NCBI RefSeq assembly: GCF_025947285.1
Contig: NZ_CP110008.1
Span: 1,627,001-1,691,000 of the forward strand
Reading direction: 5' to 3'
Origin: Flavobacterium sp. N2820
GTDB taxonomy: Bacteria > Bacteroidota > Bacteroidia > Flavobacteriales > Flavobacteriaceae
DNA length: 64,000 nt
In this document: positions 9,335 through 17,252 of the stretch, one piece after another
Layout of the letters: every line of letters begins with the position of its first letter
Numbering within the stretch: position 1 is the first letter of the stretch
The notes under the pieces: model-generated
Seen by the model: the letters and a program-made list of their open reading frames with translations, nothing else
The model's database searches: none
What the model was told of the DNA's origin: nothing
Program-made: the position numbers and the translations under genes

Positions 9335-10027
9335 TCAGCTCATTGAGTTGATTCTAATAGATGCCTTTATTAGCGCAAGTGCCTTTATTGAGTTTAAATG
9401 CACGTCTTTTGGCTGATGATGTGAGTTCTGAGAAACAATCTTAATATACTCTTCTCCCTTTTCTGATTTATGGATCCATTTTACGGTTACATATTCCTCA
9501 CCTTCTAAATTTATTGAAAGCAAATACATTTCTCCAAAAAATATGCTTTCTATACTATTATTGAGCTCTTTATACATAATGATGTCACCACTTTTTAAAA
9601 GCGGATACATACTATCTCCAGTTACATAAATAGCGCCATCACATTTTGGAAGATTAGGTATTGAAATAAAATCGATAGGCTTTTTATTTCCATTATCGTT
9701 TTTAAATAGTCCAACCACTCCTGCAGTTGCCTCAATATCATACAATGGTACCTTCTGGGAATCAATTGTTTTGTCGGTCTTTAATTTATAAACGGCTTTA
9801 GGCTCTAAAAGAACATTATTAGGCACGTGATCATCTTGTAACAAATAGTCGAAACTTATTTCGAGGACTTCTTTAATTTTCAATATAAAATCAAGTTTAG
9901 GGGTTGTTGATTTCCTGTAATTTCTAATGTTTGCCTCACTTGTTCCCATAGCATCAGCGAACAAAGAGTTGTTTCCTTTGTAGTACTGGATGGCTATCTG
10001 GTTAATTTTATCATTTATTATACTCAT
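9335..10027 (-). CDS. Phage repressor, HTH plus S24 (LexA/CI-type) peptidase
   Basis: 230 residues. The N-terminal helix-turn-helix (about 8-62, with ADAMGTSEANIRNYRKS) binds operators. The C-terminal S24 domain carries Ser139 in VTGDSMYPLLKSGD and Lys183 in VTVKWIH. An Ala102-Gly103 pair in IEATAGVVG sits where LexA-type proteins self-cleave, so RecA-stimulated induction by DNA damage is likely (inference). It is divergent from the Ner-like gene, with two TCGAA-N6-TTCGA palindromes between them. Expected role: maintenance of lysogeny by repressing the transposase operon. Confidence 0.9.
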   Translation of the reverse strand: MSIINDKINQIAIQYYKGNNSLFADAMGTSEANIRNYRKSTTPKLDFILKIKEVLEISFDYLLQDDHVPNNVLLEPKAVYKLKTDKTIDSQKVPLYDIEATAGVVGLFKNDNGNKKPIDFISIPNLPKCDGAIYVTGDSMYPLLKSGDIIMYKELNNSIESIFFGEMYLLSINLEGEEYVTVKWIHKSEKGEEYIKIVSQNSHHQPKDVHLNSIKALALIKASIRINSMS

Positions 10028-10050
10028 AAATAGGCAATTAGAAAAAAATA

Positions 10051-10066
10051 TCGAAAAAATATTCGA
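10051..10066. promoter_or_regulatory. Operator 1, TCGAA-N6-TTCGA
   Basis: Sixteen-bp inverted repeat TCGAA (10051-10055) / TTCGA (10062-10066) in the repressor-Ner intergenic region. It has the same architecture and length as operator 2, with centres 31 bp apart, about three DNA turns. Confidence 0.7.
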
Positions 10067-10081
10067 ATTTATTTTTTTAAT

Positions 10082-10097
10082 TCGAAAGAACTTTCGA
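10082..10097. promoter_or_regulatory. Operator 2, TCGAAAG-AA-CTTTCGA
   Basis: Perfect 7-bp arms around AA. The near-consensus -7 element GATATTTG (10096-10103) overlaps its right edge, so a bound repressor would block the rightward early promoter. The start codon of the Ner-like gene follows at 10136. Confidence 0.7.
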
Positions 10098-10135
10098 TAT
10101 TTGTTTCAGATTTCAAAACAAAGCTACTAAATATT

Positions 10136-10321
10136 ATGACAGAATTTACATCAAAGCAAAGAAAATTAATAAATAAATCTGCATTAGCCTCTAAGTATCA
10201 ATGCACAGATGCTTATGTAAGACTTGTTTTAAAAGGAGAAAGAGAACAAAATACGGACATAGCTAAGTCAATAGTTGAAGACGCAAAAAAAATGTTGGAA
10301 ATTTTAGAACAAAAAGGATAA
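10136..10321 (+). CDS. Small HTH protein, Ner/Cro-like
   Basis: 61 residues, lysine-rich, with a plausible helix-turn-helix (NKSALASKYQCTDAYVRLVL). Its position is that of Mu ner: first gene of the early operon, facing the repressor and 3 bp before the transposase. Expected role: negative regulation of early transcription during lytic growth. Function is inferred from position and fold only. Confidence 0.7.
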   Translation: MTEFTSKQRKLINKSALASKYQCTDAYVRLVLKGEREQNTDIAKSIVEDAKKMLEILEQKG

Positions 10322-10324
10322 ACC

Positions 10325-12316
10325 ATGTTTGAATATTTTGAAAATAGAGTTTTATGTGTGCAAGCCAGTTGGCTTACATCCTCTGGAATAGTCAGCGAGC
10401 CAAATTATAAGCAGCTCTGTTCAAGAGGTCACATTATAAAACTACAAACAGGCGGAAACGGAAGAAAAGCATTAATCGAATTTAACACAATGAGAACAGA
10501 TATAAAAAATAAAGTAATTGAAATAGCGGGCGACCCTTACGCAAAGGTTACCACGATTTCATTTATTGATTATATCGAGCAAGACCAAAAAGCCTACGAG
10601 TTCTTTAAAAATTACACGTTAGATTCTGGCGAGGCACTTCCTGAAAAGAATATCAAAGAGTATTGCACTAATGCGAACATCTTAAACGCAATCAACACTA
10701 TTTATCAAAACAAAGCAATGCAACGCAAAGCATTAGCTGGAGCAAAATTAAACGTTTGGCAAAAAATTGCAGAGGTTGTTTCTGAACTTCCAAAGCACAC
10801 TTATCCGCATACGTTACCAACTAACCATAGAAGACTTAAAGACAAGCTTAATCAGTATTTAAACGATGGTTACACAGTTTTAATACACAAAAACTTTTGC
10901 TCTAAAAACGCCGAGAAAATTAATGAGGAGGCAGGTCGTTGGATATTTGCACGTTGGTGCGATAGAGTGCAAAAGTGTACGAGCTTCAATCAATTACTAC
11001 GTGAGTATAACCAAGAGGCACAAGAGCGTGGATGGAAGGAACTGAAAACGGAACAGTCACTGATCAATTACTTATCGCCTTTAGAATACTTGTGGTATGG
11101 TTACCGTTACGGAGAGCTAAAAGCAAAAGAAAAGTTTACGTATCACCACAAAACGGCTCTTCCATCAATGAGAGATTCACTTTGGTATTCAGATGGTACA
11201 AAACTAAACTTCTACTACCAAGACGAAAACGGCAAAACGGCTACAATGCAAGTGTATGAAGTTATGGATGCTTACTCTGAGGTTTTCTTGGGTTACCATA
11301 TTTCAAAAACGGAAGATTACCAAGCACAATACCACGCTTATAAAATGGCAATGAAAACGGCGGGAGTTAAACCTTACCAAATTTCATTTGATAACCAGGG
11401 CGGACACAAAAAATTAGAAAGTGGTAATTTCTTAAATAAGATTTCACATTTAGCAATCAAAACGCAACCATATAACGGTAAGTCTAAAACAATTGAAAGT
11501 GCATTTGGTAGATTCCAACAACAATATTTAGCGCAGTACTGGTTCTTTACAGGACAAAACATTACAGCGAAAAAAGTTTCGAGCCGTCAAAACTCGGAAA
11601 TGATTGGAGCCAACATTCACAACTTACCAACGCTAAGCGAAATAATGTCAATTTATACAAAGTGTCGTGAGCAATGGAACTCGGCACCAAATCCAAAAAC
11701 AGGAGTGTCAAGATTGGAAATGTACTATAACTCTGAAAACCCTGACACACCTCAAGTATCGCCACTTCAAATGGTAGACTTCTTTTGGATTGAAAGAGAA
11801 AAACAAGTTACCTGTACATCTGGAGGCATAACCTTCAAAGAGAAAAATGTACAATTTGACTATATGGTGTACAACGGAGATAGAACGCCAGACTTACAGT
11901 GGTTAAATGAGAACATCAATAAAAAGTTCACAATCAAGTTTGATCCAGACGACATGAGTTTGATTATGCTTTACGAAAAAACGCCTCTAGGTTTAAGACT
12001 GGTTAAAGAAGCCGAAACCAAAGTTGTGCTACATAGAGCGAAACAAGAACAGGAAGAGTTTGAAGCGGGTTACTTTAAAACAGTTGGCGATAAGCTAAAA
12101 GAAATTAGAATAGCTAACCGAGATAAAGTCGAAGAGATTTTAGAGCAAGAAGGCAGACGAAATGCAGACTACGGATTGAATGAGCCAGCACTTGCAGGAA
12201 TTGAAAGCTCTAGAGCTAAAAAGCAAAAAACCGCAATCGGTACCTATCAAAAGAAAGTGAGCGAAGCGGTTTTACTAGACGAAAACGGAGACGTAGACAT
12301 CTACAACATTATGTAA
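10325..12316 (+). CDS. MuA-like DDE transposase
   Basis: 663 residues, the length of the MuA family. It catalyses strand transfer of the phage ends into target DNA during integration and replicative transposition. The acidic triad fits Asp290 (SLWYSDGTKL), Asp356 (ISFDNQGGHK) and Glu391 (KSKTIESAFGRF), with 34 residues between the second Asp and Glu as in DDE integrases. The N-terminus holds end- and enhancer-binding HTH segments, and the C-terminus is charged and helical (about 570-640), where MuA binds MuB. It lies between the Ner-like gene and the MuB-like gene, as in Mu. Confidence 0.93.
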   Translation: MFEYFENRVLCVQASWLTSSGIVSEPNYKQLCSRGHIIKLQTGGNGRKALIEFNTMRTDIKNKVIEIAGDPYAKVTTISFIDYIEQDQKAYEFFKNYTLDSGEALPEKNIKEYCTNANILNAINTIYQNKAMQRKALAGAKLNVWQKIAEVVSELPKHTYPHTLPTNHRRLKDKLNQYLNDGYTVLIHKNFCSKNAEKINEEAGRWIFARWCDRVQKCTSFNQLLREYNQEAQERGWKELKTEQSLINYLSPLEYLWYGYRYGELKAKEKFTYHHKTALPSMRDSLWYSDGTKLNFYYQDENGKTATMQVYEVMDAYSEVFLGYHISKTEDYQAQYHAYKMAMKTAGVKPYQISFDNQGGHKKLESGNFLNKISHLAIKTQPYNGKSKTIESAFGRFQQQYLAQYWFFTGQNITAKKVSSRQNSEMIGANIHNLPTLSEIMSIYTKCREQWNSAPNPKTGVSRLEMYYNSENPDTPQVSPLQMVDFFWIEREKQVTCTSGGITFKEKNVQFDYMVYNGDRTPDLQWLNENINKKFTIKFDPDDMSLIMLYEKTPLGLRLVKEAETKVVLHRAKQEQEEFEAGYFKTVGDKLKEIRIANRDKVEEILEQEGRRNADYGLNEPALAGIESSRAKKQKTAIGTYQKKVSEAVLLDENGDVDIYNIM

Positions 12317-12363
12317 AAAACACGGATTGCAGTCCGAATTAATAACTAAACTAAAACAAAAGT

Positions 12364-13224
12364 ATGACAACAGATTTTAAAAAACAAGTTCAGGAAAGTC
12401 TTAGAACTTTCATCGCGCAGAAAGGAAGCCAAAACAAAGCGGCAAACTCTTTAGCTGGAGTATCATCTGCATTGCTTTCACAAATTATGAACGATAACTG
12501 GGACAACATCTCTGAGGCAATGTGGAGAAATATCGCAAGCCAAATAGGTGCCAGTGCAAAAACTTGGTCTTTTGTTGAAACTACAGACTACAAACTAATC
12601 ACAAAGCTTTTAACAGATGCTCAAGAAAACGCCAACGTTTTTGCAATGACTGGCGATGCTGGTTCTGGTAAGTCTAAGTCCTTTGACCTTTACATACAAG
12701 ACCACAAAAACGCCTATTTATTGAGCTGTGCAGAATATTGGAACCGTAAAGAGTTCTTAGTGCAATTATTAACGGCGATGGGTGTTGACTATACAGGGTA
12801 CACAGTTGCCGAGATGATGAATGAAATTGTTAAGAAATTAAAATCTTCTGAAAATCCGCTTATCATTTTAGACGAGGCGGACAAATTACCAGATACAGTG
12901 CTTTACTTCTTTATCACACTTTACAACCGATTAGAAGACCACTGCGGAATCATTCTTTGTGCAACGGATCATTTATCTAAACGAATCCAAAAAGGCATCA
13001 AGTTAAACCGAAAAGGATACAAAGAAATTAACTCACGTATAGGTAGAAAGTTCATCGAGTTAAGAGGTGTTAATGCCACAGACGTTGCGCAAATATGTAT
13101 GGCAAACGGAGTGGAAGAAACAAAAGCAATAAAACAAATCTTTAACGAGTGCGACGGAGATTTAAGAAGAGTTAAACGTTCTATTCACGCTTACAAAAAT
13201 CGAAAGGTAAATGAGCAAGATTAA
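12364..13224 (+). CDS. MuB-like AAA ATPase (target-DNA selector)
   Basis: 286 residues. An N-terminal HTH (about 17-62, GSQNKAANSLAGVSSALLSQ) is followed by an AAA domain with Walker A GDAGSGKSK (97-105) and Walker B LIILDEADK (166-174). This is the arrangement of MuB, which coats target DNA with ATP, stimulates the transposase and gives target immunity. It is directly downstream of the transposase. Its 3' end overlaps the next ATPase gene by 14 bp. Confidence 0.88.
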   Translation: MTTDFKKQVQESLRTFIAQKGSQNKAANSLAGVSSALLSQIMNDNWDNISEAMWRNIASQIGASAKTWSFVETTDYKLITKLLTDAQENANVFAMTGDAGSGKSKSFDLYIQDHKNAYLLSCAEYWNRKEFLVQLLTAMGVDYTGYTVAEMMNEIVKKLKSSENPLIILDEADKLPDTVLYFFITLYNRLEDHCGIILCATDHLSKRIQKGIKLNRKGYKEINSRIGRKFIELRGVNATDVAQICMANGVEETKAIKQIFNECDGDLRRVKRSIHAYKNRKVNEQD

Positions 13225-13843
13225 AAGAGCCATTTCGGTTGACGAAATAGAGAAAATGAAGTTCAAAGAATTACAATTGTCGCCTTTTTTTGGCAAGTTA
13301 TTAGGCAGCCCCGAATGCTCAGGCGTTTGGATTGTTTGGGGCGAATCCTTTAACGGAAAAACAGCCTTTTCGCTTCAACTTGCTAAAGAGCTAACAATGT
13401 CAGGAAAAGTATTTTATAACACACTGGAAGAGGGAGCTCGTAAATCATTTCAAACGGCAGTTATAAATAACAACATGAAAGAAGTAGCTCGAAAGTTCGT
13501 AATTGGAAATCGAGAAAACATTGACAACTTAAAAGAAAGGCTACGCAAAAAGAAATCACCTGATATAATTTTTATTGACTCCATCCAGTACACTGGAATG
13601 ACAAAAAAAGAATATCAAAGTTTAAAAGAGGAGTTCCCAAACAAGTTATTCATTTTCATTAGCCACGCTGACGGAAAAAACCCAAAGGGAGCATTGGCAA
13701 ACTTCGTAAAATATGATGCTGACATCAAAATACGAGTAGAAGGTTACAAGGCGATGTGTTTAAGTCGACTTGGAGGAGATAAAGAACCATACATTATCTG
13801 GGCGGAAGGTGCTGCTCAATACGATTTCAATTTAAAACAATAA
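13211..13843 (+). CDS. P-loop ATPase, RecA/DnaB-like fold
   Basis: 210 residues with Walker A GESFNGKT (44-51) and a hydrophobic Walker B strand DIIFIDS (118-124). The later SHADGKNPKGALANFVKYDA resembles the sensor region of RecA-like ATPases. It overlaps the MuB-like gene by 14 bp, so the two are probably translationally coupled. Mu has no second ATPase here. A role in replication or recombination is inferred from position; the exact activity is unknown. Confidence 0.65.
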   Translation: MSKIKRAISVDEIEKMKFKELQLSPFFGKLLGSPECSGVWIVWGESFNGKTAFSLQLAKELTMSGKVFYNTLEEGARKSFQTAVINNNMKEVARKFVIGNRENIDNLKERLRKKKSPDIIFIDSIQYTGMTKKEYQSLKEEFPNKLFIFISHADGKNPKGALANFVKYDADIKIRVEGYKAMCLSRLGGDKEPYIIWAEGAAQYDFNLKQ

Positions 13844-13850
13844 CAACATC

Positions 13851-14222
13851 ATGACAACCTTAGCAAAATTAAATTTAGACCAGGACCAATACGAATTAAT
13901 GATTTTTGGGATTTACTCTCGTTGGTGCGAAAGCGTTACCATAAATCACAAACAATATCAAACCGTACTCGCAAATGCAATGGTAAACAAATGGTTTATC
14001 ATCGAGTTATTAAAGTGCGAAGAGGAGTTTCACAACTTAACAGATAGATATGTTGGCTCTCCTACAATATCAACACAAGACCTAAAAAATTGCTACAAAG
14101 AAACAACATATCGATTGTTTAGTATTAAGCCAACAGCTTTACTGGATAGTTTAAAATGTTCTGGTTCTAAAAGCATAAGAAGCAACGGAGTTCCAGTTTT
14201 CACAGCATTAAATCAAAACTAG
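13851..14222 (+). CDS. Hypothetical phage early protein
   Basis: 123 residues, soluble, two Cys, no motif recognised. It starts 7 bp after the ATPase gene in the same early operon. Confidence 0.6.
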   Translation: MTTLAKLNLDQDQYELMIFGIYSRWCESVTINHKQYQTVLANAMVNKWFIIELLKCEEEFHNLTDRYVGSPTISTQDLKNCYKETTYRLFSIKPTALLDSLKCSGSKSIRSNGVPVFTALNQN

Positions 14223-14223
14223 T

Positions 14224-14361
14224 ATGCCACAGAAAATAAAAACACTCAGCGAACGAATAACGGAGTTAGAGGAATGGCTAAAGCACAACCACGATAACCC
14301 GTTTAGAACATGCGTAGAAAGCGACCTTAGAGAATTAAAGGAACAACAAAAAAAACAATAA
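14224..14361 (+). CDS. Small hypothetical phage protein (45 aa)
   Basis: An ATG at 14224, one base after the preceding gene, opens 45 codons: starts MPQKIKTLSERITELEEWLK, ends ELKEQQKKQ. It is charged and helical, probably coiled coil. The stop is followed by the next ATG after one base, so it fills the operon exactly; that tight packing is the main evidence. Confidence 0.65.
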   Translation: MPQKIKTLSERITELEEWLKHNHDNPFRTCVESDLRELKEQQKKQ

Positions 14362-14362
14362 G

Positions 14363-14593
14363 ATGCATTTAGAAGAAATCAGCCAACGTATTGAGGAACT
14401 ACAGGATGCCCTTGTAATAGATACAGAACTAAAGAAAACAATTTTTACTCCAGGAGAGCGAATTTGTATCAATCAGGAAATTGCATCGCTTCTAGATAGA
14501 AGAAAGTACTTGTTTTCTGAAAAAAAACTTAAGGAAGTTTTCGTATACAATGTTCCAGAAAGCATAGAGAACAAACTAAAAAAATTAAAGTAA
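14363..14593 (+). CDS. Small hypothetical phage protein, helical
   Basis: 76 residues, mostly helical (EEISQRIEELQDALV). It resembles its 45-aa upstream neighbour in composition. Its stop overlaps the next start as TAATG. Confidence 0.6.
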   Translation: MHLEEISQRIEELQDALVIDTELKKTIFTPGERICINQEIASLLDRRKYLFSEKKLKEVFVYNVPESIENKLKKLK

Positions 14594-15351
14594 TGAATTT
14601 AATTAATAACATCGAAGTAATCGAACCACAAATTTTAACAGAAATGAGCACAGAAACATTAGAAAAACCAATCGACGTAAGCCAATTAACAGAGCAGGAA
14701 CTATTAGACGCATTGGCAAAAAAGAAAAACCACAAAAACGAACAACGTGAGGCTTACAAAGCTTTAGTTGCAGAGACTGTTCCAAAAGCAATTTTTAGAT
14801 TGTGCCACGCTTCCGAAATTCTATCAGTTGCCAAAAAGGAAACCTTTGAATTTTTTGAAAACATTCTTTCACTTAAAAATGAGGTGTACGAATTAAAAGA
14901 AAAACAACGCTCGCACACCTTTTCAACGGATACATCTCAAATTACTATTGGTTACCGAGTGAACGATGGTTGGGACGACACGGCACACGCAGGAGTTGAA
15001 AAAGTTAAAAACTTTATCACATCGTTAGCAAAGGACACAGACACTGCAGCACTTGTAGAAATGGTTTTTGATTTATTGAAAAAAGATGCCAACGGAAACT
15101 TAAAAAGTAACCGAGTGCTGGAGCTTCAAAAGTTAACCCAAAAATTTAACAACCCTGAGTTCTCAGATGGAGTGGAAATCATATCAAAAGCATTTAAGCC
15201 TGTTCGCTCATCGTGGTATATTGAGGCTTGCCTTATAGAAGAGGGTAAAAAGACACCAATTCCTTTGAATATTTCAAGTGTTGATTTTGCAGAGGGTTAT
15301 AAGTTCGATTTTTTCAGTAAAGAAGATAAAGAAGATGGCAGTTCAAATTAG
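14593..15351 (+). CDS. DUF3164 family protein
   Basis: 252 residues. The segment ITIGYRVNDGWDDTAHAGVE followed by KVKNFI matches my memory of DUF3164, a family common in early regions of Mu-like phages; its biochemical role is unknown. The start overlaps the upstream stop (TAATG); a second ATG at 14644 is possible. The C-terminus ends with a charged tail, and the next gene starts inside it. Confidence 0.7.
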   Translation: MNLINNIEVIEPQILTEMSTETLEKPIDVSQLTEQELLDALAKKKNHKNEQREAYKALVAETVPKAIFRLCHASEILSVAKKETFEFFENILSLKNEVYELKEKQRSHTFSTDTSQITIGYRVNDGWDDTAHAGVEKVKNFITSLAKDTDTAALVEMVFDLLKKDANGNLKSNRVLELQKLTQKFNNPEFSDGVEIISKAFKPVRSSWYIEACLIEEGKKTPIPLNISSVDFAEGYKFDFFSKEDKEDGSSN

Positions 15352-15523
15352 AGAAATAAGAAAGGGCGAGGAATATGAAGTAAACGGCAAAAACGTGTAC
15401 AAAGATTCCAATAACAACTGGATTTCCCGTGAAGAGTTAACCGAAGAGGAATTCGTAACCTTCAGAAGACACAATAAGCTCGCAGAAGACAACCAGCGCT
15501 TCTACGGCAATAAGAAAGTTTAG
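15335..15523 (+). CDS. Small hypothetical phage protein
   Basis: 62 residues from the ATG at 15335 (MAVQIREIRKGEEYEVNGKN). The frame is open further upstream, but that part lies inside the DUF3164 gene. The overlap of 17 bp suggests coupling. No function recognised. Confidence 0.6.
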   Translation: MAVQIREIRKGEEYEVNGKNVYKDSNNNWISREELTEEEFVTFRRHNKLAEDNQRFYGNKKV

Positions 15524-15537
15524 TTGGTTAATTGGTC

Positions 15538-15654
15538 TCCCGAGTGGCGAAATTGGTAGACGCTAGCCCACTGGTAGGGCGAGATAGTGGAAGGTTCAAT
15601 TCCTTGCAATCGTGGAATACGACTATCGTACAGGTTCGAATCCTGTCTCGGGAA
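15538..15654 (+). tRNA. Unusual phage tRNA-like gene with oversized middle
   Basis: The outer frame is canonical. The 7-bp acceptor TCCCGAG (15538-15544) pairs with CTCGGGA (15647-15653), discriminator A. The D-arm GTGGCGAAATTGGTAGACGC equals that of bacterial tRNA-Leu. The T-arm ACAGG-TTCGAAT-CCTGT lies at 15630-15646. Between D-stem and T-stem lie 66 nt instead of the usual 20-45. They hold GCCC-ACTGGTA-GGGC (15566-15580), a 6-bp stem GATAGT (15583-15588) / ACTATC (15622-15627), and inside it a second T-loop mimic AAGG-TTCAATT-CCTT. No anticodon loop with U33 is clear; the first hairpin would read TGG but has C at position 33. It may be an aberrant tRNA or a tRNA mimic. Confidence 0.6.
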
Positions 15655-15678
15655 CAAAACTTTAAAAATCAAACAACA

Positions 15679-15894
15679 ATGAGAACTCAAAAAATAATAC
15701 CTAGAAAGTATTACAGCATTAAATTGCCTCTTACTCCAACTATGTTACACGCTTTCCTATTGTACTATTTCAATGCACCAAGTTGGCTAATTGGTATTTA
15801 TGGAACTTTATGTGTAATAGTTTGGATTATAGTTTTTATAGGAATCTATAATCAGGAGCAAGATGAATCACTTGTTAATTCAACTAAAGAGTAA
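15679..15894 (+). CDS. Small phage membrane protein
   Basis: 71 residues from the ATG at 15679 (MRTQKIIPRKYYSIKLPLTP). The frame is open further upstream but runs through the tRNA-like gene. One or two membrane helices (about 22-58, ending LCVIVWIIVFIGIY). Function unknown. Confidence 0.55.
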   Translation: MRTQKIIPRKYYSIKLPLTPTMLHAFLLYYFNAPSWLIGIYGTLCVIVWIIVFIGIYNQEQDESLVNSTKE

Positions 15895-15904
15895 AATAAT
15901 AACC

Positions 15905-15973
15905 AACGGCGGAGCTTGCAAATGATAAAAAAACAAACATCATAAAAATTGGGAACCGCAACACTCCGCCGTT
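15905..15973 (+). other. Long stem-loop in early region
   Basis: AACGGCGGAG (15905-15914) pairs perfectly with CTCCGCCGTT (15964-15973). Inside, TTGC (15916-15919) pairs with GCAA (15958-15961), and ATGAT/ATCAT can form an inner hairpin. It lies in the 94-bp gap before the next gene. There is no T-run, so it is not a simple terminator. It may be an RNA regulatory leader, processing site or replication-associated structure. Confidence 0.6.
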
Positions 15974-15988
15974 TAAAAACAAACAACT

Positions 15989-16282
15989 ATGAACGCAACG
16001 CATTACTTTGTTTACACTGGGCACGCCACCCAAACAAAAAACAAACTCCAAGAGGAATTTATGGCTTACTTAAAAAGCCTTCAGGGAACTTTAGTAAAGG
16101 CAAAAGAGTTAATCAAATTACAAAACGAAATCAGAGCCAAAGCACAAGAGCTGAACGAAAAATACAAACGATGTCAACCTTTAGTGCTGTCCTTTTCTAA
16201 TTTGTACACTAAAAACGGTTATATGATTAATGGCTTTCACTTTTTAACCTTTCAAGTAATACAGGCTTATGAACGCAACTAA
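15989..16282 (+). CDS. Hypothetical phage early protein
   Basis: 97 residues, starting 16 bp after the stem-loop (MNATHYFVYTGHATQTKNKL). Central charged helix (about 28-65), no motif recognised. It overlaps the GemA-like gene by 14 bp. Confidence 0.6.
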   Translation: MNATHYFVYTGHATQTKNKLQEEFMAYLKSLQGTLVKAKELIKLQNEIRAKAQELNEKYKRCQPLVLSFSNLYTKNGYMINGFHFLTFQVIQAYERN

Positions 16283-16688
16283 AGAACAAAAGCGAGCCAT
16301 TGCCATAAATACGGCAAACAAGGACATCAAAGAAGAGTTTGTGCAATGGGCAACAAAAGACGTAAAAAAAACCTCCACAAACGACTTAACTTTTGAAGAG
16401 GCAAACAAAATTCTCGTTCAAATAGGACAAAAGCCACACAAGGCAGAAAACTGGGCAATTTTTGACAATAACAACCCAAAGCACAGAACAGTTCTTTCAT
16501 TAATGAGACAGGCGCAGTGGGTAAAGCCACACGAACGCCACGGAGAGGTTCCAGACTTGGAACGCTTAGATGCCTTTTTAAAGAGTAATAAATCGCCAGT
16601 TAAAAAGCCTTTAAAGACTATGGAACCCGAAGAGCTAGAAAAGATTATCAAAGCATTTAAAGGAATCGTTAAATCAGTATATAAGTAG
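16269..16688 (+). CDS. GemA / Mu gp16-like protein
   Basis: 139 residues. A helical N-terminus, the segment LSLMRQAQWVKPHER, and a C-terminal helix pair starting MEPEELEKIIKAFKGIV resemble the GemA/gp16 family (DUF1018) of Mu-like early regions, implicated in modulating host gene expression. The family call is from pattern memory and moderate. Confidence 0.55.
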   Translation: MNATKEQKRAIAINTANKDIKEEFVQWATKDVKKTSTNDLTFEEANKILVQIGQKPHKAENWAIFDNNNPKHRTVLSLMRQAQWVKPHERHGEVPDLERLDAFLKSNKSPVKKPLKTMEPEELEKIIKAFKGIVKSVYK

Positions 16689-16689
16689 T

Positions 16690-17004
16690 ATGGAAAAGTT
16701 TTTTATAATAATATTCATTTTATTGGCACTATTCGGGATATTCACTTTTATAATGGGATGTTTATTCATTTCGGCTGCAAATGACCCCGATAAATGCGAT
16801 TGCACAGATCCAAACCAATGCGAGAAATGGTGCAGCGCAAAGGAACTTTTTACACGGGCAACTTCCTATAAAATTACTGAAGAGTGTAAACATCCAAATA
16901 CATTAACTCAGGTTTTAGAATCCTTCGCCACTTGCGAAACCACTATCGAAGTTTGTGCCGATTGTAACGAACCACTAACAGAACCTAAAACAGAATGCAG
17001 ATGA
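16690..17004 (+). CDS. Cys-rich protein with N-terminal membrane anchor
   Basis: 104 residues. One N-terminal membrane helix (about 4-28) is followed by a Cys-rich segment (CDCTDPNQCEKWC), and the C-terminus holds CADCNEP. The paired CxxC-like motifs suggest disulfides or a small metal site. It is a short-gap member of the early operon. Function unknown. Confidence 0.55.
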   Translation: MEKFFIIIFILLALFGIFTFIMGCLFISAANDPDKCDCTDPNQCEKWCSAKELFTRATSYKITEECKHPNTLTQVLESFATCETTIEVCADCNEPLTEPKTECR

Positions 17005-17252
17005 AAATGCACCTTTTATCAATTATGAAAATCGTTGAGTTAGGATTTAAAGAACTCAAAGGAGATAAGTTAGACAACAACGAATATTACCGATGGTGGC
17101 AAATTAAAAAAAACGACTGCGAGTTAGACATTACCTACGAGTTTGACAATAATAATAAAGTAAAAAACGCCTACTTGGAGTTTAACGGAGAGCAACTAAA
17201 AGGCAAAATTATCACACTTGCCGATATTGAAACACTAATAAAACTAATGTAA
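16995..17252 (+). CDS. Small hypothetical phage protein
   Basis: 85 residues, overlapping the preceding gene by 10 bp. ATGs at 16995, 17001 and 17007 are alternatives. It has an alternating beta pattern (DCELDITYEFDNNNKVKNA). Function unknown. Confidence 0.55.
   Translation: MQMKMHLLSIMKIVELGFKELKGDKLDNNEYYRWWQIKKNDCELDITYEFDNNNKVKNAYLEFNGEQLKGKIITLADIETLIKLM

Noticed and set aside
15532..15678. Long N-terminal extension of the small membrane protein
   Set aside because: It translates straight through the tRNA-like gene; the ATG at 15679 is the natural start.
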